This document shows positions 19,555-28,689 of a DNA stretch of 64,000 nucleotides, piece after piece (position 1 is the first letter of the stretch; each line of letters begins with the position of its first letter). The stretch comes from Planococcus soli (GTDB taxonomy: Bacteria > Bacillota > Bacilli > Bacillales_A > Planococcaceae): assembly GCF_016881065.1 (NCBI RefSeq), contig NZ_WXYN01000012.1, positions 272,224 through 336,223 on the forward strand, read 5' to 3'. A program made the translations under genes and the position numbers. The notes under the pieces are model-generated. The model was not told where the DNA came from. It did not search any database and saw only the letters and a program-made list of their open reading frames with translations.

Positions 19555-19869
19555 TTATGCGTGTTTTTCAACCATTTCAGCTAATGCTTCTTTTGGTCTG
19601 AATCCAACTACTTTATCGACAGTCTCTCCGTCTTTCAGCAATAACAAAGTCGGAATGGACATGATGCCGTAATTTCCAGCTGTTTCCTGGTTTTGATCCA
19701 CATCAACTTTTACAATTTTAACTTTATCGCTCATTTCAGCGTCCAATTCTTCAAGCACTGGAGCGATCATTTTACATGGTCCGCACCAAGTTGCCCAAAA
19801 ATCTACTAAAACGAGTCCTTCTGATACTTCTTGTGAAAAGTTCTGATCTGTACCGTGTACGATTGCCAT
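19555..19869 (-). CDS. trxA: Thioredoxin
   Basis: Cytoplasmic thiol-disulfide reductase of 104 aa with the active site WCGPC at 28-32, the cis-Pro region IPTLLLL and the standard fold length. The ATG at 19869 follows a GGAGGAAT ribosome site; the longer open frame has no support. It is monocistronic by its flanking terminator. Confidence 0.97.
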   Translation of the reverse strand: MAIVHGTDQNFSQEVSEGLVLVDFWATWCGPCKMIAPVLEELDAEMSDKVKIVKVDVDQNQETAGNYGIMSIPTLLLLKDGETVDKVVGFRPKEALAEMVEKHA

Positions 19870-20081
19870 GAATAATTCCTCCTTATGATTAAACCAAACT
19901 ATATACAGAGTATAGCATGCGTTAAAAACACTAGCTATTTTTTTGCCTACTCTTCCAATACCCGGCAAATAGTGGTGCTAAACGAGAAAAAGTTAGCATT
20001 GCTTTCTGTTCCAGCTGACGATTTCATTGCAAGCAACACGTTATTAGAAAAATATACGATATAAGTTGAACTAATCGAATT

Positions 20082-20215
20082 CACTCTACCTCTTAGCGCC
20101 GGCGCGTCCAGGGGCTAGGCGAAGCAAGAAGACTGGCGCCCTTTGCCTGGCTTCTTGCGGGAGCTATGCCCAAAGCGTCCGGAGCGTTGTGTAGAAGCTA
20201 GATTCTTTAGTTCGA
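20082..20215 (+). repeat. Dispersed intergenic repeat, family A, copy 2
   Basis: Contains TCTTAGCGCCGGCGCGTCC, CTAGGCGAAGCAAGAAGACTGG, TTGCCTGGCTTCTTGCGGGAG and CCCAAAGCGTCC. It is nearly the same as the inverted copy at 62338-62425. The flanks carry AAGTTGAACTAA (20063) and, inverted, TTAGTTCGAC (20203-20212), which together look like short terminal inverted repeats. It fills most of the 445-bp gap between trxA and etfA. Confidence 0.7.
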
Positions 20216-20235
20216 CATATATAAAAACCACAAAT

Positions 20236-20278
20236 GAAAAACAGGTGAAGAAAAATGGTTAATTTTTCTCCACCTGTT
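20236..20278 (-). terminator. Rho-independent terminator after etfA
   Basis: Arms 20240-20256 and 20262-20278 pair (AACAGGTG with CACCTGTT, then GAAAAAT with ATTTTTC). On the minus strand TTTTTCATTT follows. It ends the fad-etf transcript. Confidence 0.8.
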
Positions 20279-20314
20279 CAGACTTTAAAACTTATCAATC
20301 TGCCAACCAGCAGA

Positions 20315-21280
20315 TTACATTACTTTTTTGAATTCTTCTGTCAGCATCGGAATGACTTCGAACAAGTCTCCGACAATTCCGTAATCTGCTACTTTGAAGA
20401 TATTTGCTTCTGGATCTTTGTTGATGGCAACAATAACTTTCGAGTTGGACATACCAGCCATGTGTTGGATTGCTCCAGAGATACCAGCTGCGATATACAA
20501 ATCAGGTGTTACCACTTTGCCTGTCTGTCCAATTTGAAGAGAGTAATCGCAATAATCCGCGTCGCAAGCTCCGCGTGATGCGCCAACAGCGCCGCCAAGA
20601 AGATTAGCCAATTCCTGCAATGGCTCAAATCCTTCAGCACTCTTAACGCCACGGCCTCCAGCAATGATCACTTTCGCTTCAGAAAGATCGACGCCTTCTG
20701 TTGATTTGCGAACAACATTTTTGATGATCGTGCGAAGGTTCGTGATATCAACAGACAACGAGCTGACTTCGCCGGAACGTTCCTGTCTTTCAAGCGGCGC
20801 GATGTTGTTCGAGCGCACTGTGATAAAATCGATTCCTTCTTTTAACTTTACTTTTTCAAACGCTTTACCAGAGAAGATCGGACGGATGAATACTGCATCA
20901 TCGCCTTCGCCTTCAATATTTGTTACATCTGAAATCAAACCGGCCTGTAATTTAGAAGCAATTTTGGGCGCCAAGTCTTTGCCGACTGCTGTATGGCCAA
21001 AGACAAGTCCTTCCGGATTTTCCTGTTCAACAACTGCCATGAATGCCTGGCCGTATCCGTCAGACGTATATGACTTTAAGTGCGGGTGTTCAACTGTTAT
21101 AACTCGGTCTGCGCCGTAAGCTACCAATTCTGCTCCGAAGTCAGCAACTGAATCACCGATCAAAACTCCTACTACTTCTCCGCCGCCAGAAATCTTCTTG
21201 GCAGCTGCAATTGCTTCAAATGAGACATTACGCAAAGCGCCTTCGCGCGTTTCGCCCAAAACTAATACTTTTTTCGCCAT
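20315..21280 (-). CDS. etfA: Electron transfer flavoprotein alpha subunit
   Basis: With EtfB forms the FAD-containing carrier that takes electrons from acyl-CoA dehydrogenases to the quinone pool. The 321-aa protein starts [14 protein letters not shown] and has the C-terminal FAD domain with [13 protein letters not shown] and the family region [18 protein letters not shown]. Start ATG 21280 follows GGGGGT. It is the last gene of the fad cluster. The 304-bp gap to etfB is filled by two tandem repeats, which is unusual for this tight gene pair. Confidence 0.97.
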   Translation of the reverse strand: MAKKVLVLGETREGALRNVSFEAIAAAKKISGGGEVVGVLIGDSVADFGAELVAYGADRVITVEHPHLKSYTSDGYGQAFMAVVEQENPEGLVFGHTAVGKDLAPKIASKLQAGLISDVTNIEGEGDDAVFIRPIFSGKAFEKVKLKEGIDFITVRSNNIAPLERQERSGEVSSLSVDITNLRTIIKNVVRKSTEGVDLSEAKVIIAGGRGVKSAEGFEPLQELANLLGGAVGASRGACDADYCDYSLQIGQTGKVVTPDLYIAAGISGAIQHMAGMSNSKVIVAINKDPEANIFKVADYGIVGDLFEVIPMLTEEFKKVM

Positions 21281-21345
21281 GGTCTGTTTACCCCCTAAGT
21301 AGATGTGAAAAATATATGGAATGTTTTTTTGCCGGTATTTAAATG

Positions 21346-21581
21346 GAAGGAGCCGCCTCTTCGGGATGTAAGCCACTCTGGCTGTGCGGCTGAAAACATG
21401 CCGCTTCGCCAAATCGTCTTACACCTGTCAGAGCTGAACAGGCACTTCCGCTTTTCTTTGTCCAGACTCCGGTGCCCAGCTCTTCGGGATGTAAGCCACT
21501 CTGGCTGTGCGGCTGAAAACATGCCGCTTCGCCAGATCGTCTTACACCTGTCAGAGCTGAACGCGCACCTTCGCTTTTCTT
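21346..21581 (+). repeat. Family B hairpin repeat, two tandem copies between etfB and etfA
   Basis: Two head-to-tail units (about 21346-21457 and 21458-21581) sharing CTTCGGGATGTAAGCCACTC, TGTGCGGCTGAAAACATGCC and CGTCTTACACCTGTCAGAGC almost without change. Each can fold as a long hairpin (TGTAAG with CTTACA, GCGGC with GCCGC). The units are more alike to each other than to those elsewhere, so local duplication is likely. They start four bp past the etfB stop codon. Confidence 0.75.
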
Positions 21582-21584
21582 TGC

Positions 21585-22358
21585 TTAAATAACCTTCGCC
21601 TCATTGCGCAGCAAGCCTACCAGTTCTGATACCTGGTTGGAGATGTCGCCTTCAAGAATGCGGCCAGCCGCTTTTTTCGGTGGCAAGTAGATCTCGATTG
21701 TTTCTGTTTTAGCTGATACCTCGTCTTCTTCGATATCCAGATCATCCAATTCCAATTCTTCAAGCGGCTTTTTCTTCGCTTTCATAATTCCTGGAAGTGA
21801 TGGGTAGCGCGGCTCGTTCAGGCCTTGCTGAGCTGTAACAAGAAGCGGCAATGACGTTTCCAATTCTTCCGCATCCCCTTCGATGTCCCGAACGATGGTC
21901 ACTGTTTCGCCTTCAATGCTTAAGCTGGTAATGGTTGTTACGTAGTTAATGCCAAGCAAATCGGCAACACGCGGTCCAACTTGCCCTGATCCGCCGTCGA
22001 TTGCGACGTTACCTGCCAAAATCAAATCAGCTTCTTTGTCTTTCAAGTATTCAGCCAGTATGTACGCAGAAGTAAACTGGTCCATTTCTTCGATATCGTC
22101 CTCTGTATTGATCAAGACAGCTTTGTCAGCGCCCATTGCAAGTGCTGTGCGCAGCTGTTTTTCTGCTTCTTCGTTGCCGATAGTGACAACTGTCACTTCG
22201 CCGCCGTGTGCGTCGCGGACTGTAATTGCTTCTTCAATCGCGTACTCATCGTAAGGATTAATGATGAATTCCGCCCCGTCTTCCTGGATTTGTCCACCTG
22301 AAACGACGATTTTCTCTTCTGTGTCAAATGTGCGTTTTACCAATACATAAATGTTCAT
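21585..22358 (-). CDS. etfB: Electron transfer flavoprotein beta subunit
   Basis: Partner of EtfA, binding AMP and docking to dehydrogenases. The 257-aa protein has the conserved AMP-binding stretch LAGNVAIDGGSGQVGPRVAD and the recognition loop region PRYPSLPGIMKAKKKPLEE. The ATG follows GGGAGG by nine nt. It lies 20 bp downstream of fadB. Confidence 0.97.
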   Translation of the reverse strand: MNIYVLVKRTFDTEEKIVVSGGQIQEDGAEFIINPYDEYAIEEAITVRDAHGGEVTVVTIGNEEAEKQLRTALAMGADKAVLINTEDDIEEMDQFTSAYILAEYLKDKEADLILAGNVAIDGGSGQVGPRVADLLGINYVTTITSLSIEGETVTIVRDIEGDAEELETSLPLLVTAQQGLNEPRYPSLPGIMKAKKKPLEELELDDLDIEEDEVSAKTETIEIYLPPKKAAGRILEGDISNQVSELVGLLRNEAKVI

Positions 22359-22378
22359 GAACGTAAACCTCCCAAGTA

Positions 22379-23152
22379 TTATTTCCCTTTAAATTGTGCT
22401 TCACGTTTCTCCAGAAATGCCTGGATTCCTTCTTTTGCATCTTCTGAAACAAAAACCGTTCCAAAAGATTGAGCTTCAGCGTTAACGCCTTCATGATACG
22501 ACGCTGGCTTGGCGTACTGCAGCATTTCGATTGCCGCTTTGACAGAAACCGGGCTTTTCTTCGCTATTTTACGGGCGATTGTAAGCGTTTCCGAAAGTAG
22601 GTCCTCTTCTGCATAAGCACGATTCGCCAAGCCATATTGCGCTGCTTCGGTACCGGAGATCGGATCACTCGTCAACAGCATTTCTGCCGCTTTTGCCGTG
22701 CCTACATATCTTGGCAGACGCTGCGTTCCAGCAAATCCAGGGATCAAACCTAATTGAAGCTCCGGTAATCCCAGTTTAGCATTTTCGGTGACAAATCGCA
22801 TATGGCAACTCATTGCCAATTCCAGTCCGCCGCCTAAAGCTGCCCCGTGAATTGCCGCAATAACAGGCTTATGGAAAGTTTCGACGCGTTCAAAAACTTC
22901 CTGGCCGCTCGCTGATAGTTTCGAGAACTCTTCTCCGGAAGATACTTGCGTAAATTCCTTGATGTCTGCACCCGCAGAAAAGAACCTGCCTTCTCCGTGC
23001 AAGACGATGACGCGAACCTCTTCATCATTTTCAACCTGGTTCAACAATTCATCAACTTCCAAAATGAGTGAACGCGATAGCGCATTTGCCGGCGGACGAT
23101 TGATCGTCGCCACAGCTACGCCATCTTCTTTTTTCCAGCTAATAAATTCCAT
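22379..23152 (-). CDS. fadB: Enoyl-CoA hydratase
   Basis: Crotonase-fold enzyme hydrating trans-2-enoyl-CoA in beta-oxidation. In 257 aa the oxyanion-hole segments [11 protein letters not shown] (about 57-67) and [13 protein letters not shown] (about 104-116) are clear, and the catalytic Glu pair lies in GGGLELAM and [11 protein letters not shown]. Start ATG follows GAGAGGGG. It lies between fadR and etfB, the same order as B. subtilis ysiB. Confidence 0.95.
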   Translation of the reverse strand: MEFISWKKEDGVAVATINRPPANALSRSLILEVDELLNQVENDEEVRVIVLHGEGRFFSAGADIKEFTQVSSGEEFSKLSASGQEVFERVETFHKPVIAAIHGAALGGGLELAMSCHMRFVTENAKLGLPELQLGLIPGFAGTQRLPRYVGTAKAAEMLLTSDPISGTEAAQYGLANRAYAEEDLLSETLTIARKIAKKSPVSVKAAIEMLQYAKPASYHEGVNAEAQSFGTVFVSEDAKEGIQAFLEKREAQFKGK

Positions 23153-23169
23153 CCAATGAGCCCCTCTCT

Positions 23170-23754
23170 TTAAGCCTGCATGCCTTTCAGCAGCAAACGC
23201 TGAACTTGTGGTGCGAGTTCGACTAAGTCATATTTATGGTCATTCATGACCCATGTAGTAATGGTCTCATCCATTGTACCAAAAACCATCTGTCTGGCTA
23301 AACGAATATCCATTGCTGCATCAAATTCTCCATTTTCCATGCCTTTAACCAGGATCTTATCCATCAGCTTTAAATATTCCCGCAGAACATTATTGATTTT
23401 TATGCGGATTTCATGATTGGACTGACGCAATTCAAGCTGCGTAACAATGGCCAAATGAATGTCGCCTGCCAATAGCTCGAAGTGGCTTTCAATCATCAGC
23501 CCCAGTTTGGTTGAAGCATCCAAATCACGGGAAATGATTTGTTCAAGCTTGCTGACGAATACACCCATCTTTTCCTGAAATACAGAAATCAGAATGTCTT
23601 CCTTGTTTTTGAAATACAAATAAATGGTTCCGTCCGCCACGCCAGCCTGTTTGGCTATTTTTGAAACCTGCGCTTGATGATAGCCATTTTCAGCAATGAC
23701 TATAACTGCCGCATCGATAATTTGTTTATACTTCGGCTTATCTTTTTTTACCAT
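23170..23754 (-). CDS. fadR: TetR-family fatty-acid degradation repressor FadR
   Basis: Repressor released by long-chain acyl-CoA in Bacillus. The 194-aa protein has the TetR helix-turn-helix [26 protein letters not shown] (about 30-55) and a helical ligand domain. The ATG at 23754 follows GGGTGGTGA. A FadR-type operator inside a 42-bp palindrome overlaps its own promoter region just upstream, so autoregulation is likely. It lies second in the fadD-fadR-fadB-etfB-etfA cluster. Confidence 0.92.
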   Translation of the reverse strand: MVKKDKPKYKQIIDAAVIVIAENGYHQAQVSKIAKQAGVADGTIYLYFKNKEDILISVFQEKMGVFVSKLEQIISRDLDASTKLGLMIESHFELLAGDIHLAIVTQLELRQSNHEIRIKINNVLREYLKLMDKILVKGMENGEFDAAMDIRLARQMVFGTMDETITTWVMNDHKYDLVELAPQVQRLLLKGMQA

Positions 23755-23772
23755 ACTGTCACCACCCAAAAA

Positions 23773-23838
23773 AATATGAAAATATGAATGGCGATTCATT
23801 CATATTTTCATATTATAGTTTATTGTATTTAGTGTCAA
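23773..23838 (-). promoter_or_regulatory. FadR operator palindrome and fadR promoter
   Basis: Perfect 18-bp inverted repeat (23773-23790 with 23797-23814) around GCGATT. Its centre TGAATGGCGATTCATTCA (23785-23802) matches the B. subtilis FadR box, as I recall it, at 16 of 18 positions. On the minus strand TTGACA (23833-23838) plus TAATAT (23810-23815, spacer 17) or TATAAT (23812-23817, spacer 15) forms a promoter that the palindrome overlaps. This gives fadR-fadB-etfBA a promoter separate from fadD. Confidence 0.75.
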
Positions 23839-23850
23839 GTTTTTATCCCT

Positions 23851-25542
23851 TTATGATGGAATGGCTTCATTCTGTTTCGATACCTCTTCATCCACAAGTG
23901 AGCGGCGCAGAATTTTCCCGACTGCTGTTTTCGGCAATTCTTTGCGGAATTCATAAATGCGCGGCACTTTGAATGACGCCAGGTTTTCCCGGCAATGCGT
24001 ATCCAGTTCTTCTTCTGTTACAGTATAGCCTTCTTTCAGGACAATGTATGCTTTTACCGTTTCTCCGCGATACGGATCCGGAATTCCGGCTACTACACAT
24101 TCCTGAATCGCTTCGTGTTCGTACAGTACTTCTTCGATTTCTCTTGGGTAAATATTAAAACCGCCGGCGATAATCATGTCTTTTTTGCGATCGACAATAA
24201 AGAAGTTTCCTTCATCGTCCATGTAGCCAAGATCTCCTGTCAACAACCAGCCATCAACGATTGTGGCAGCTGTTTCTTCCGGTTTGTTCCAATAGCCTTT
24301 CATAACTTGAGGCCCTTTTATGGCAATTTCTCCGATCTCGCCATTTGGAACCGGATCGGTTGTGCCTGTCTGGAAGATTTTGCAGTCTGTGTCCGGATAC
24401 GGAAAACCGATTGAACCTTTTTTCCGTTCTCCCCAAACTAGATTTGAATGGCTGACAGGTGAAGTTTCCGTCAATCCATAGCCTTCGACTAACTTTCCGC
24501 CAGTCAGCTTTTCGAATTTCTCCTGGACTTCTGCCGGCAATGGAGCGGAACCGCTTAGGCAAGCTTCAATCGAAGACAAATCGTATTTGGCGATGTCCGG
24601 ATGATTCATCAATCCAATGTAGAGCGTTGGTGCTCCCGGGAAAAGTGTAGGCTTTTGCTTGTTGATGGTTTTTAATGCCGTTTCAGGATCAAATTTGGGA
24701 AGAAGAACCATTTTATTGCCGAGCATTACGGACAGGATCAATACAGTCGTTAGGCCATAAACGTGGAATAACGGGATGATTCCCATGATCGTCTCTTCGC
24801 CTTTTTTGCATTTATACAGCCAATTGTCACACATCGTCGCATTGGAAATAATGTTCTTATGCGTCAGCATAACACCTTTCGGAGAACCGGTGGTGCCTCC
24901 TGTGTATTGCAGCAAAGCCAAATCTTCCTCGAAATCAAAAGGTGTTTCCACAACAAACGGCTGTGAAGTCTTCATAATTTCGGTAAACAGGTGATTGACT
25001 CCCCGGTGCTCTACTTTAACGGTCATGCCGTACTGCTTTTTCTGGATAAACGGATAGACTAGATTTTTCGGGAAAGTCAGGTAATCCTTGATGCCGGTAA
25101 TGATGACATTCTCCAAATCCGTTTCCTTGATTACTTTTGAAATTCTTGGGAATAGGATATCCAAACTGATGATAGCCCGCGCCCCTGAATCTTTCATCTG
25201 GTAGGCAATTTCCCGTTCCGTATAGAGCGGGTTGGTCATGACAACAACACCGCCAGCATAAAGGATCCCGTAAAAGCTGATGACTGCCTGTGGACAGTTG
25301 GGCAGCATGATCGAAACCCTGTCGCCTTTTTTAATTCCTATTTTTTGAAGGTAGTTCGCAAACTTCATGGAGGATTGGTACAGTTCCTCATACGAAAGTT
25401 CTTTCCCCATAAAATGGATCGCCACTTTTTGCGGATACTTTTCATAGGCTTTTGTTAAATATTCCTGTACCGGCATACTTGGATAAGTCAGCGTATGTGG
25501 GATCTCCGGTGGATAATGGGCTAGCCACGGCTTTTCAGTCAT
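23851..25542 (-). CDS. fadD: Long-chain fatty acid--CoA ligase
   Basis: Activates fatty acids to acyl-CoA with ATP at the membrane, the first step of beta-oxidation. The 563-aa ANL-superfamily enzyme has the P-loop YTGGTTGSPKG (213-223), GYGLTETSPV, and the C-terminal hinge region GWLLTGDLGYMD followed by DRKKDMIIAGGFNIYP and the catalytic Lys near PKTAVGKILRR. It is B. subtilis lcfA by position, first gene of the cluster, with its own promoter. Confidence 0.96.
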   Translation of the reverse strand: MTEKPWLAHYPPEIPHTLTYPSMPVQEYLTKAYEKYPQKVAIHFMGKELSYEELYQSSMKFANYLQKIGIKKGDRVSIMLPNCPQAVISFYGILYAGGVVVMTNPLYTEREIAYQMKDSGARAIISLDILFPRISKVIKETDLENVIITGIKDYLTFPKNLVYPFIQKKQYGMTVKVEHRGVNHLFTEIMKTSQPFVVETPFDFEEDLALLQYTGGTTGSPKGVMLTHKNIISNATMCDNWLYKCKKGEETIMGIIPLFHVYGLTTVLILSVMLGNKMVLLPKFDPETALKTINKQKPTLFPGAPTLYIGLMNHPDIAKYDLSSIEACLSGSAPLPAEVQEKFEKLTGGKLVEGYGLTETSPVSHSNLVWGERKKGSIGFPYPDTDCKIFQTGTTDPVPNGEIGEIAIKGPQVMKGYWNKPEETAATIVDGWLLTGDLGYMDDEGNFFIVDRKKDMIIAGGFNIYPREIEEVLYEHEAIQECVVAGIPDPYRGETVKAYIVLKEGYTVTEEELDTHCRENLASFKVPRIYEFRKELPKTAVGKILRRSLVDEEVSKQNEAIPS

Positions 25543-25593
25543 TCTTTAGACCTCCTAAATTTTATTAGAATCGTGCGAATATTCCTATTTTTA

Positions 25594-25640
25594 ATTATAG
25601 AGAATAATGACACCGCTTACAAACTTTATTTATATAAAGT
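25594..25640 (-). promoter_or_regulatory. Promoter of fadD with adjacent inverted repeat
   Basis: Minus-strand TTGTAA (25617-25622), 17-nt spacer, TATAAT (25594-25599). Immediately upstream lies the perfect palindrome ACTTTATTTATATAAAGT (25623-25640), a possible operator for an unknown regulator. I see no FadR box here. Confidence 0.55.
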
Positions 25641-25673
25641 TGGAGTTAGTGTTTGAAATAGTTGCAGGATATC

Positions 25674-25699
25674 AAAAATAGCCAGCACAAAGGCTGGCC
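25674..25699 (-). terminator. Terminator of the mutS2/DUF350 operon
   Basis: GCCAGC (25681-25686) pairs with GCTGGC (25693-25698). On the minus strand the stem is followed by TATTTTTGAT. It lies seven bp beyond the small ORF at 25706-25786. Confidence 0.6.
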
Positions 25700-25705
25700 G
25701 GCTTT

Positions 25706-25786
25706 CTAGAAAATAAACAGGAAGATAACTCCCACTATCAAAAAAATCGCACAAAAGACAAACAAGATTTTAATTAGATTTTCCAC
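25706..25786 (-). CDS. Possible 26-residue hydrophobic membrane peptide
   Basis: GTG-initiated frame of 27 codons encoding a peptide that starts VENLIKILFVFC and ends in VIFLFIF. It is almost entirely hydrophobic after the first five residues, so a single membrane helix is expected. The GTG lies about eight nt after AGGAGTGGG. It sits 12 bp past the DUF350 stop and directly before a terminator, as a last gene of that operon would. I do not recognise it. Coding status rests on ribosome site, composition and position only. Confidence 0.45.
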   Translation of the reverse strand: MENLIKILFVFCAIFLIVGVIFLFIF

Positions 25787-25798
25787 TCTATCCCACTC

Positions 25799-26212
25799 CT
25801 ATTGAATACTGGCTCCAATGACAAACGACAAACCGACAGAGATGACCATCGAAATGAGGCCGACAGAACGGTTGTCCTGCTCGATTTCGTCATCCACTTT
25901 AAACTTGGGCGTCAGGAACTCAAACAGAATATAAGCGAAAATCAGCAAAGTGAAACCGAACAATCCCCACCCGATCATTTCAAACAGTGAATTATGCTGT
26001 TCAATGGAAAAGCGGAAAATATTGGTGACGCCGAAAATTTTTCCGCCTGTTGCCATGGCCACTGACAAATTCCCTTTTTTGATTTGTTCCCAGTTATTAT
26101 ATTTTGTCACCATTTCGAAAATCACCATGGAGACGATCAAACACAATACCACTACACTGAAATAGCCGGCCGACTCGACCAGCGGGTGTGTCCAAAAACC
26201 TGTTTCTGTCAT
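25799..26212 (-). CDS. DUF350 family membrane protein (YshE-like)
   Basis: A 137-aa integral membrane protein with about four helices (near 13-33, 48-65, 74-95 and 115-136) and a charged loop KFKVDDEIEQDNRSVG. It matches DUF350 proteins, whose role is unknown. Position between fadD and mutS2 is that of B. subtilis yshE. It lies 23 bp after mutS2 and is probably co-transcribed with it. Confidence 0.85.
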   Translation of the reverse strand: MTETGFWTHPLVESAGYFSVVVLCLIVSMVIFEMVTKYNNWEQIKKGNLSVAMATGGKIFGVTNIFRFSIEQHNSLFEMIGWGLFGFTLLIFAYILFEFLTPKFKVDDEIEQDNRSVGLISMVISVGLSFVIGASIQ

Positions 26213-26235
26213 TTCTTATACTCCTTTGCTGAAAC

Positions 26236-28596
26236 TCACTTTAGTTCAGCGACCGTGACACCCGAGCCGCCTTCACCCGCTTCGCCAAACCGGTAGTTTT
26301 TGACGCGCGGATGCTTCTTCAAGTATTGCTGGACGCCTTGGCGCAAAGCACCGGTCCCTTTTCCATGAATAATTGATACTTGATGGTAATTTGATAATAA
26401 CGCATCATCCAGGTATTTTTCAACACGTGCAAGTGCGTCTTCATAGCGTTCGCCGCGCAAATCAAGTTCCATTTTCACATGGCTGTCACGATCTTTCAAT
26501 GTGGCCATGGTCCGTGTTTCTTTTTGCTTTTCCGGTTTAGTGTAAGACAAATCAGATTCTGGCAGCTTCATTTTCAAAATGCCGATTTGAACGATCCATT
26601 CATTTTTAGAAACTTTTTCGACCAAAGTCCCTTTTTGTCCGAAGGAAATCACTTTGACTTCGTCATTCGCTTTTAACGGTTTGGCTGCATTGTCTTTTGC
26701 TGCCTTTTTAAGAATGCGGTTTTGAGGCATGGCATCTTCCAACCGTTTTTTCGCATCGATCAGTTCATGCTCTTTGACCGACGAACTTTGGTTAAATTGC
26801 ATTTTGCGAAGATCCGATATGACAGCCTCTGCTTCTGCACGTGCTTCGTCGACGATTTTTCTCGCCTTGTCCTTCGCTTTTTCTTCCAGCCGTTCTTTTT
26901 GCTGCTCGTATTCTTCCAGCTGCTTCGCCAGCTCTTTTTTCAGCTGTTCTGATTCTGACAGAACTTCTTTTGTCCGCTCCGCGTCCTGTTCCGCCTCGCG
27001 ACGGCTCTTTTCGAGAGATGCAATCATGGAATCCACGGCTTTGCTGTCGGTTCCGGTAAAACTTTTCGCATGGTTGATAATATGATCCGGCAGACCAAGA
27101 CGTTTGGAAATTTCAAACGCATTGCTTCGGCCGGGAACTCCGATAAGCAGGCGATAAGTCGGACTTAATGTTTCCACATCAAATTCTACGCTGGCATTTG
27201 CCACACCCGGTCGATTATAGCCGTACGCTTTCAATTCTGGATAATGCGTCGTCGCAATCACGCGCGCTCCTCTGCCATGGACTTCATCCAATAACGAAAT
27301 GGCTAGAGCTGCACCTTCCTGCGGATCCGTACCCGCTCCCAATTCATCGAAAATCACAAGGGAGTTTTCATCGAACTTGGTCAGAATGTCGACAATGTTG
27401 ACCATATGGGAAGAAAACGTACTCAAGCTTTGCTCGATCGACTGTTCATCGCCAATATCGGCAAAAATCTGGTTGAACACCGATAATTCCGAGCCATCAA
27501 GCGCAGGCACCGGCAATCCGGCTTGAGCCATCAAAGTCGTTAATCCGACGGTCTTTAAGGTTACTGTCTTTCCGCCTGTATTAGGACCGGTAATGACAAT
27601 GGCCGTGATGTCCCCGCCAAATTCGATGTCGTTCGGCACTACCTCATCTTTCGGAATCAATGGATGGCGTGCTTTCCGCAAATTGATGTAGCCTTCTGAA
27701 TTCATCGTCGGTTTTGTGCCTCTATGTGCAGCTCCGTATTTTGCTTTAGCCAGGATCAAGTCGATTTCACCCAGCACTTCAACCAAAAGAAAAAGCTCAT
27801 GGGCAACTTCCTGTACCTGTGCCGATAACATCAGCAGAATACGGTCGATTTCTTCTTTTTCCTTCATCTTCAACCGGCGAACTTCGTTGTTTGCCTGCAC
27901 GACCGCGTCCGGTTCAATGAACAAGGTCTGCCCTGAAGAAGACTGGTCGTGCACGATGCCGCCGTAATGGCTGCGGTATTCTTGTTTGACCGGTATAACA
28001 AAGCGGTCATTTCGGATGGTCACAATGGAATCCGACAGCATTTTCGAAGCATTTTTGCCGCGTACCAAGCTTTCCAGACGTTCGCGGACACGGCTTTCCT
28101 GCGTCCGCAACTGCTGGCGGATGGAACGCAATTCAGAGCTTGCACTGTCCAATACGCCGCCATTATCATCGATGCAAATGTTGATGGCATGTTCTAAAGT
28201 CGTCAAAATCGGCATTGATTGTTTTTTCTCCAGGAAATGCGGAATTTGAATGACCGCTTCTTCCTGGATCGTTTCAAAAAATTGGCGGAGGATGCGGCTC
28301 GCGCGAATCGTTGACGACACTTCCATCAGCTCCATCGGGCTCAGACTGCCGCCAATTTGCGCGCGTCTTGCATGCAGGCGAATGTCGAAAATCCCGCCCA
28401 TCGGCACATTGTTTTTCACACGCAAAACTTGCGCACCTTCGTCCATCTGTTCTAAAAGCCGATTGACTTCGTTTATATCCGTAGATGGCAGCAGCTTGTC
28501 CACATGGGCTTTTCCGAGTGATGATGTGCAATACCGTGCGACTTCATCTCGGATTTTATAAAATTCAAGTGTCCTTAATGCTCGTTCTGCGATCAT
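26236..28596 (-). CDS. mutS2: Endonuclease MutS2 / ribosome rescue factor
   Basis: MutS-family ATPase without the mismatch-binding domain. In B. subtilis MutS2 acts on collided ribosomes, and other roles in suppressing recombination have been proposed. In 786 aa: clamp and core region, Walker A GPNTGGKT (337-344), Walker [13 protein letters not shown], a long coiled coil (about 515-630), a KOW-like segment, and a C-terminal Smr nuclease domain with DLRG (712-715) and HGKGTG (744-749). Gene order polX-mutS2-DUF350 is conserved with Bacillus. Confidence 0.96.
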   Translation of the reverse strand: MIAERALRTLEFYKIRDEVARYCTSSLGKAHVDKLLPSTDINEVNRLLEQMDEGAQVLRVKNNVPMGGIFDIRLHARRAQIGGSLSPMELMEVSSTIRASRILRQFFETIQEEAVIQIPHFLEKKQSMPILTTLEHAINICIDDNGGVLDSASSELRSIRQQLRTQESRVRERLESLVRGKNASKMLSDSIVTIRNDRFVIPVKQEYRSHYGGIVHDQSSSGQTLFIEPDAVVQANNEVRRLKMKEKEEIDRILLMLSAQVQEVAHELFLLVEVLGEIDLILAKAKYGAAHRGTKPTMNSEGYINLRKARHPLIPKDEVVPNDIEFGGDITAIVITGPNTGGKTVTLKTVGLTTLMAQAGLPVPALDGSELSVFNQIFADIGDEQSIEQSLSTFSSHMVNIVDILTKFDENSLVIFDELGAGTDPQEGAALAISLLDEVHGRGARVIATTHYPELKAYGYNRPGVANASVEFDVETLSPTYRLLIGVPGRSNAFEISKRLGLPDHIINHAKSFTGTDSKAVDSMIASLEKSRREAEQDAERTKEVLSESEQLKKELAKQLEEYEQQKERLEEKAKDKARKIVDEARAEAEAVISDLRKMQFNQSSSVKEHELIDAKKRLEDAMPQNRILKKAAKDNAAKPLKANDEVKVISFGQKGTLVEKVSKNEWIVQIGILKMKLPESDLSYTKPEKQKETRTMATLKDRDSHVKMELDLRGERYEDALARVEKYLDDALLSNYHQVSIIHGKGTGALRQGVQQYLKKHPRVKNYRFGEAGEGGSGVTVAELK

Positions 28597-28689
28597 TGAA
28601 GAACCTCCTAACGTTTCAAATAAATTAACAGTTGCTCAGTAAAATATTCCCGCCTCCATTGCCTGCAGCGAATCGAGACGATCTTTTTT

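Noticed and set aside
21295-21522. 75-codon frame with an internal duplication
   Set aside because: The duplication comes from two tandem DNA repeat units; no ribosome site and no frame conservation in other units.
25543-25640. FadR box in the fadD promoter
   Set aside because: Looked for a TGAATGA/TCATTCA-type site as in B. subtilis; only an unrelated palindrome is present.
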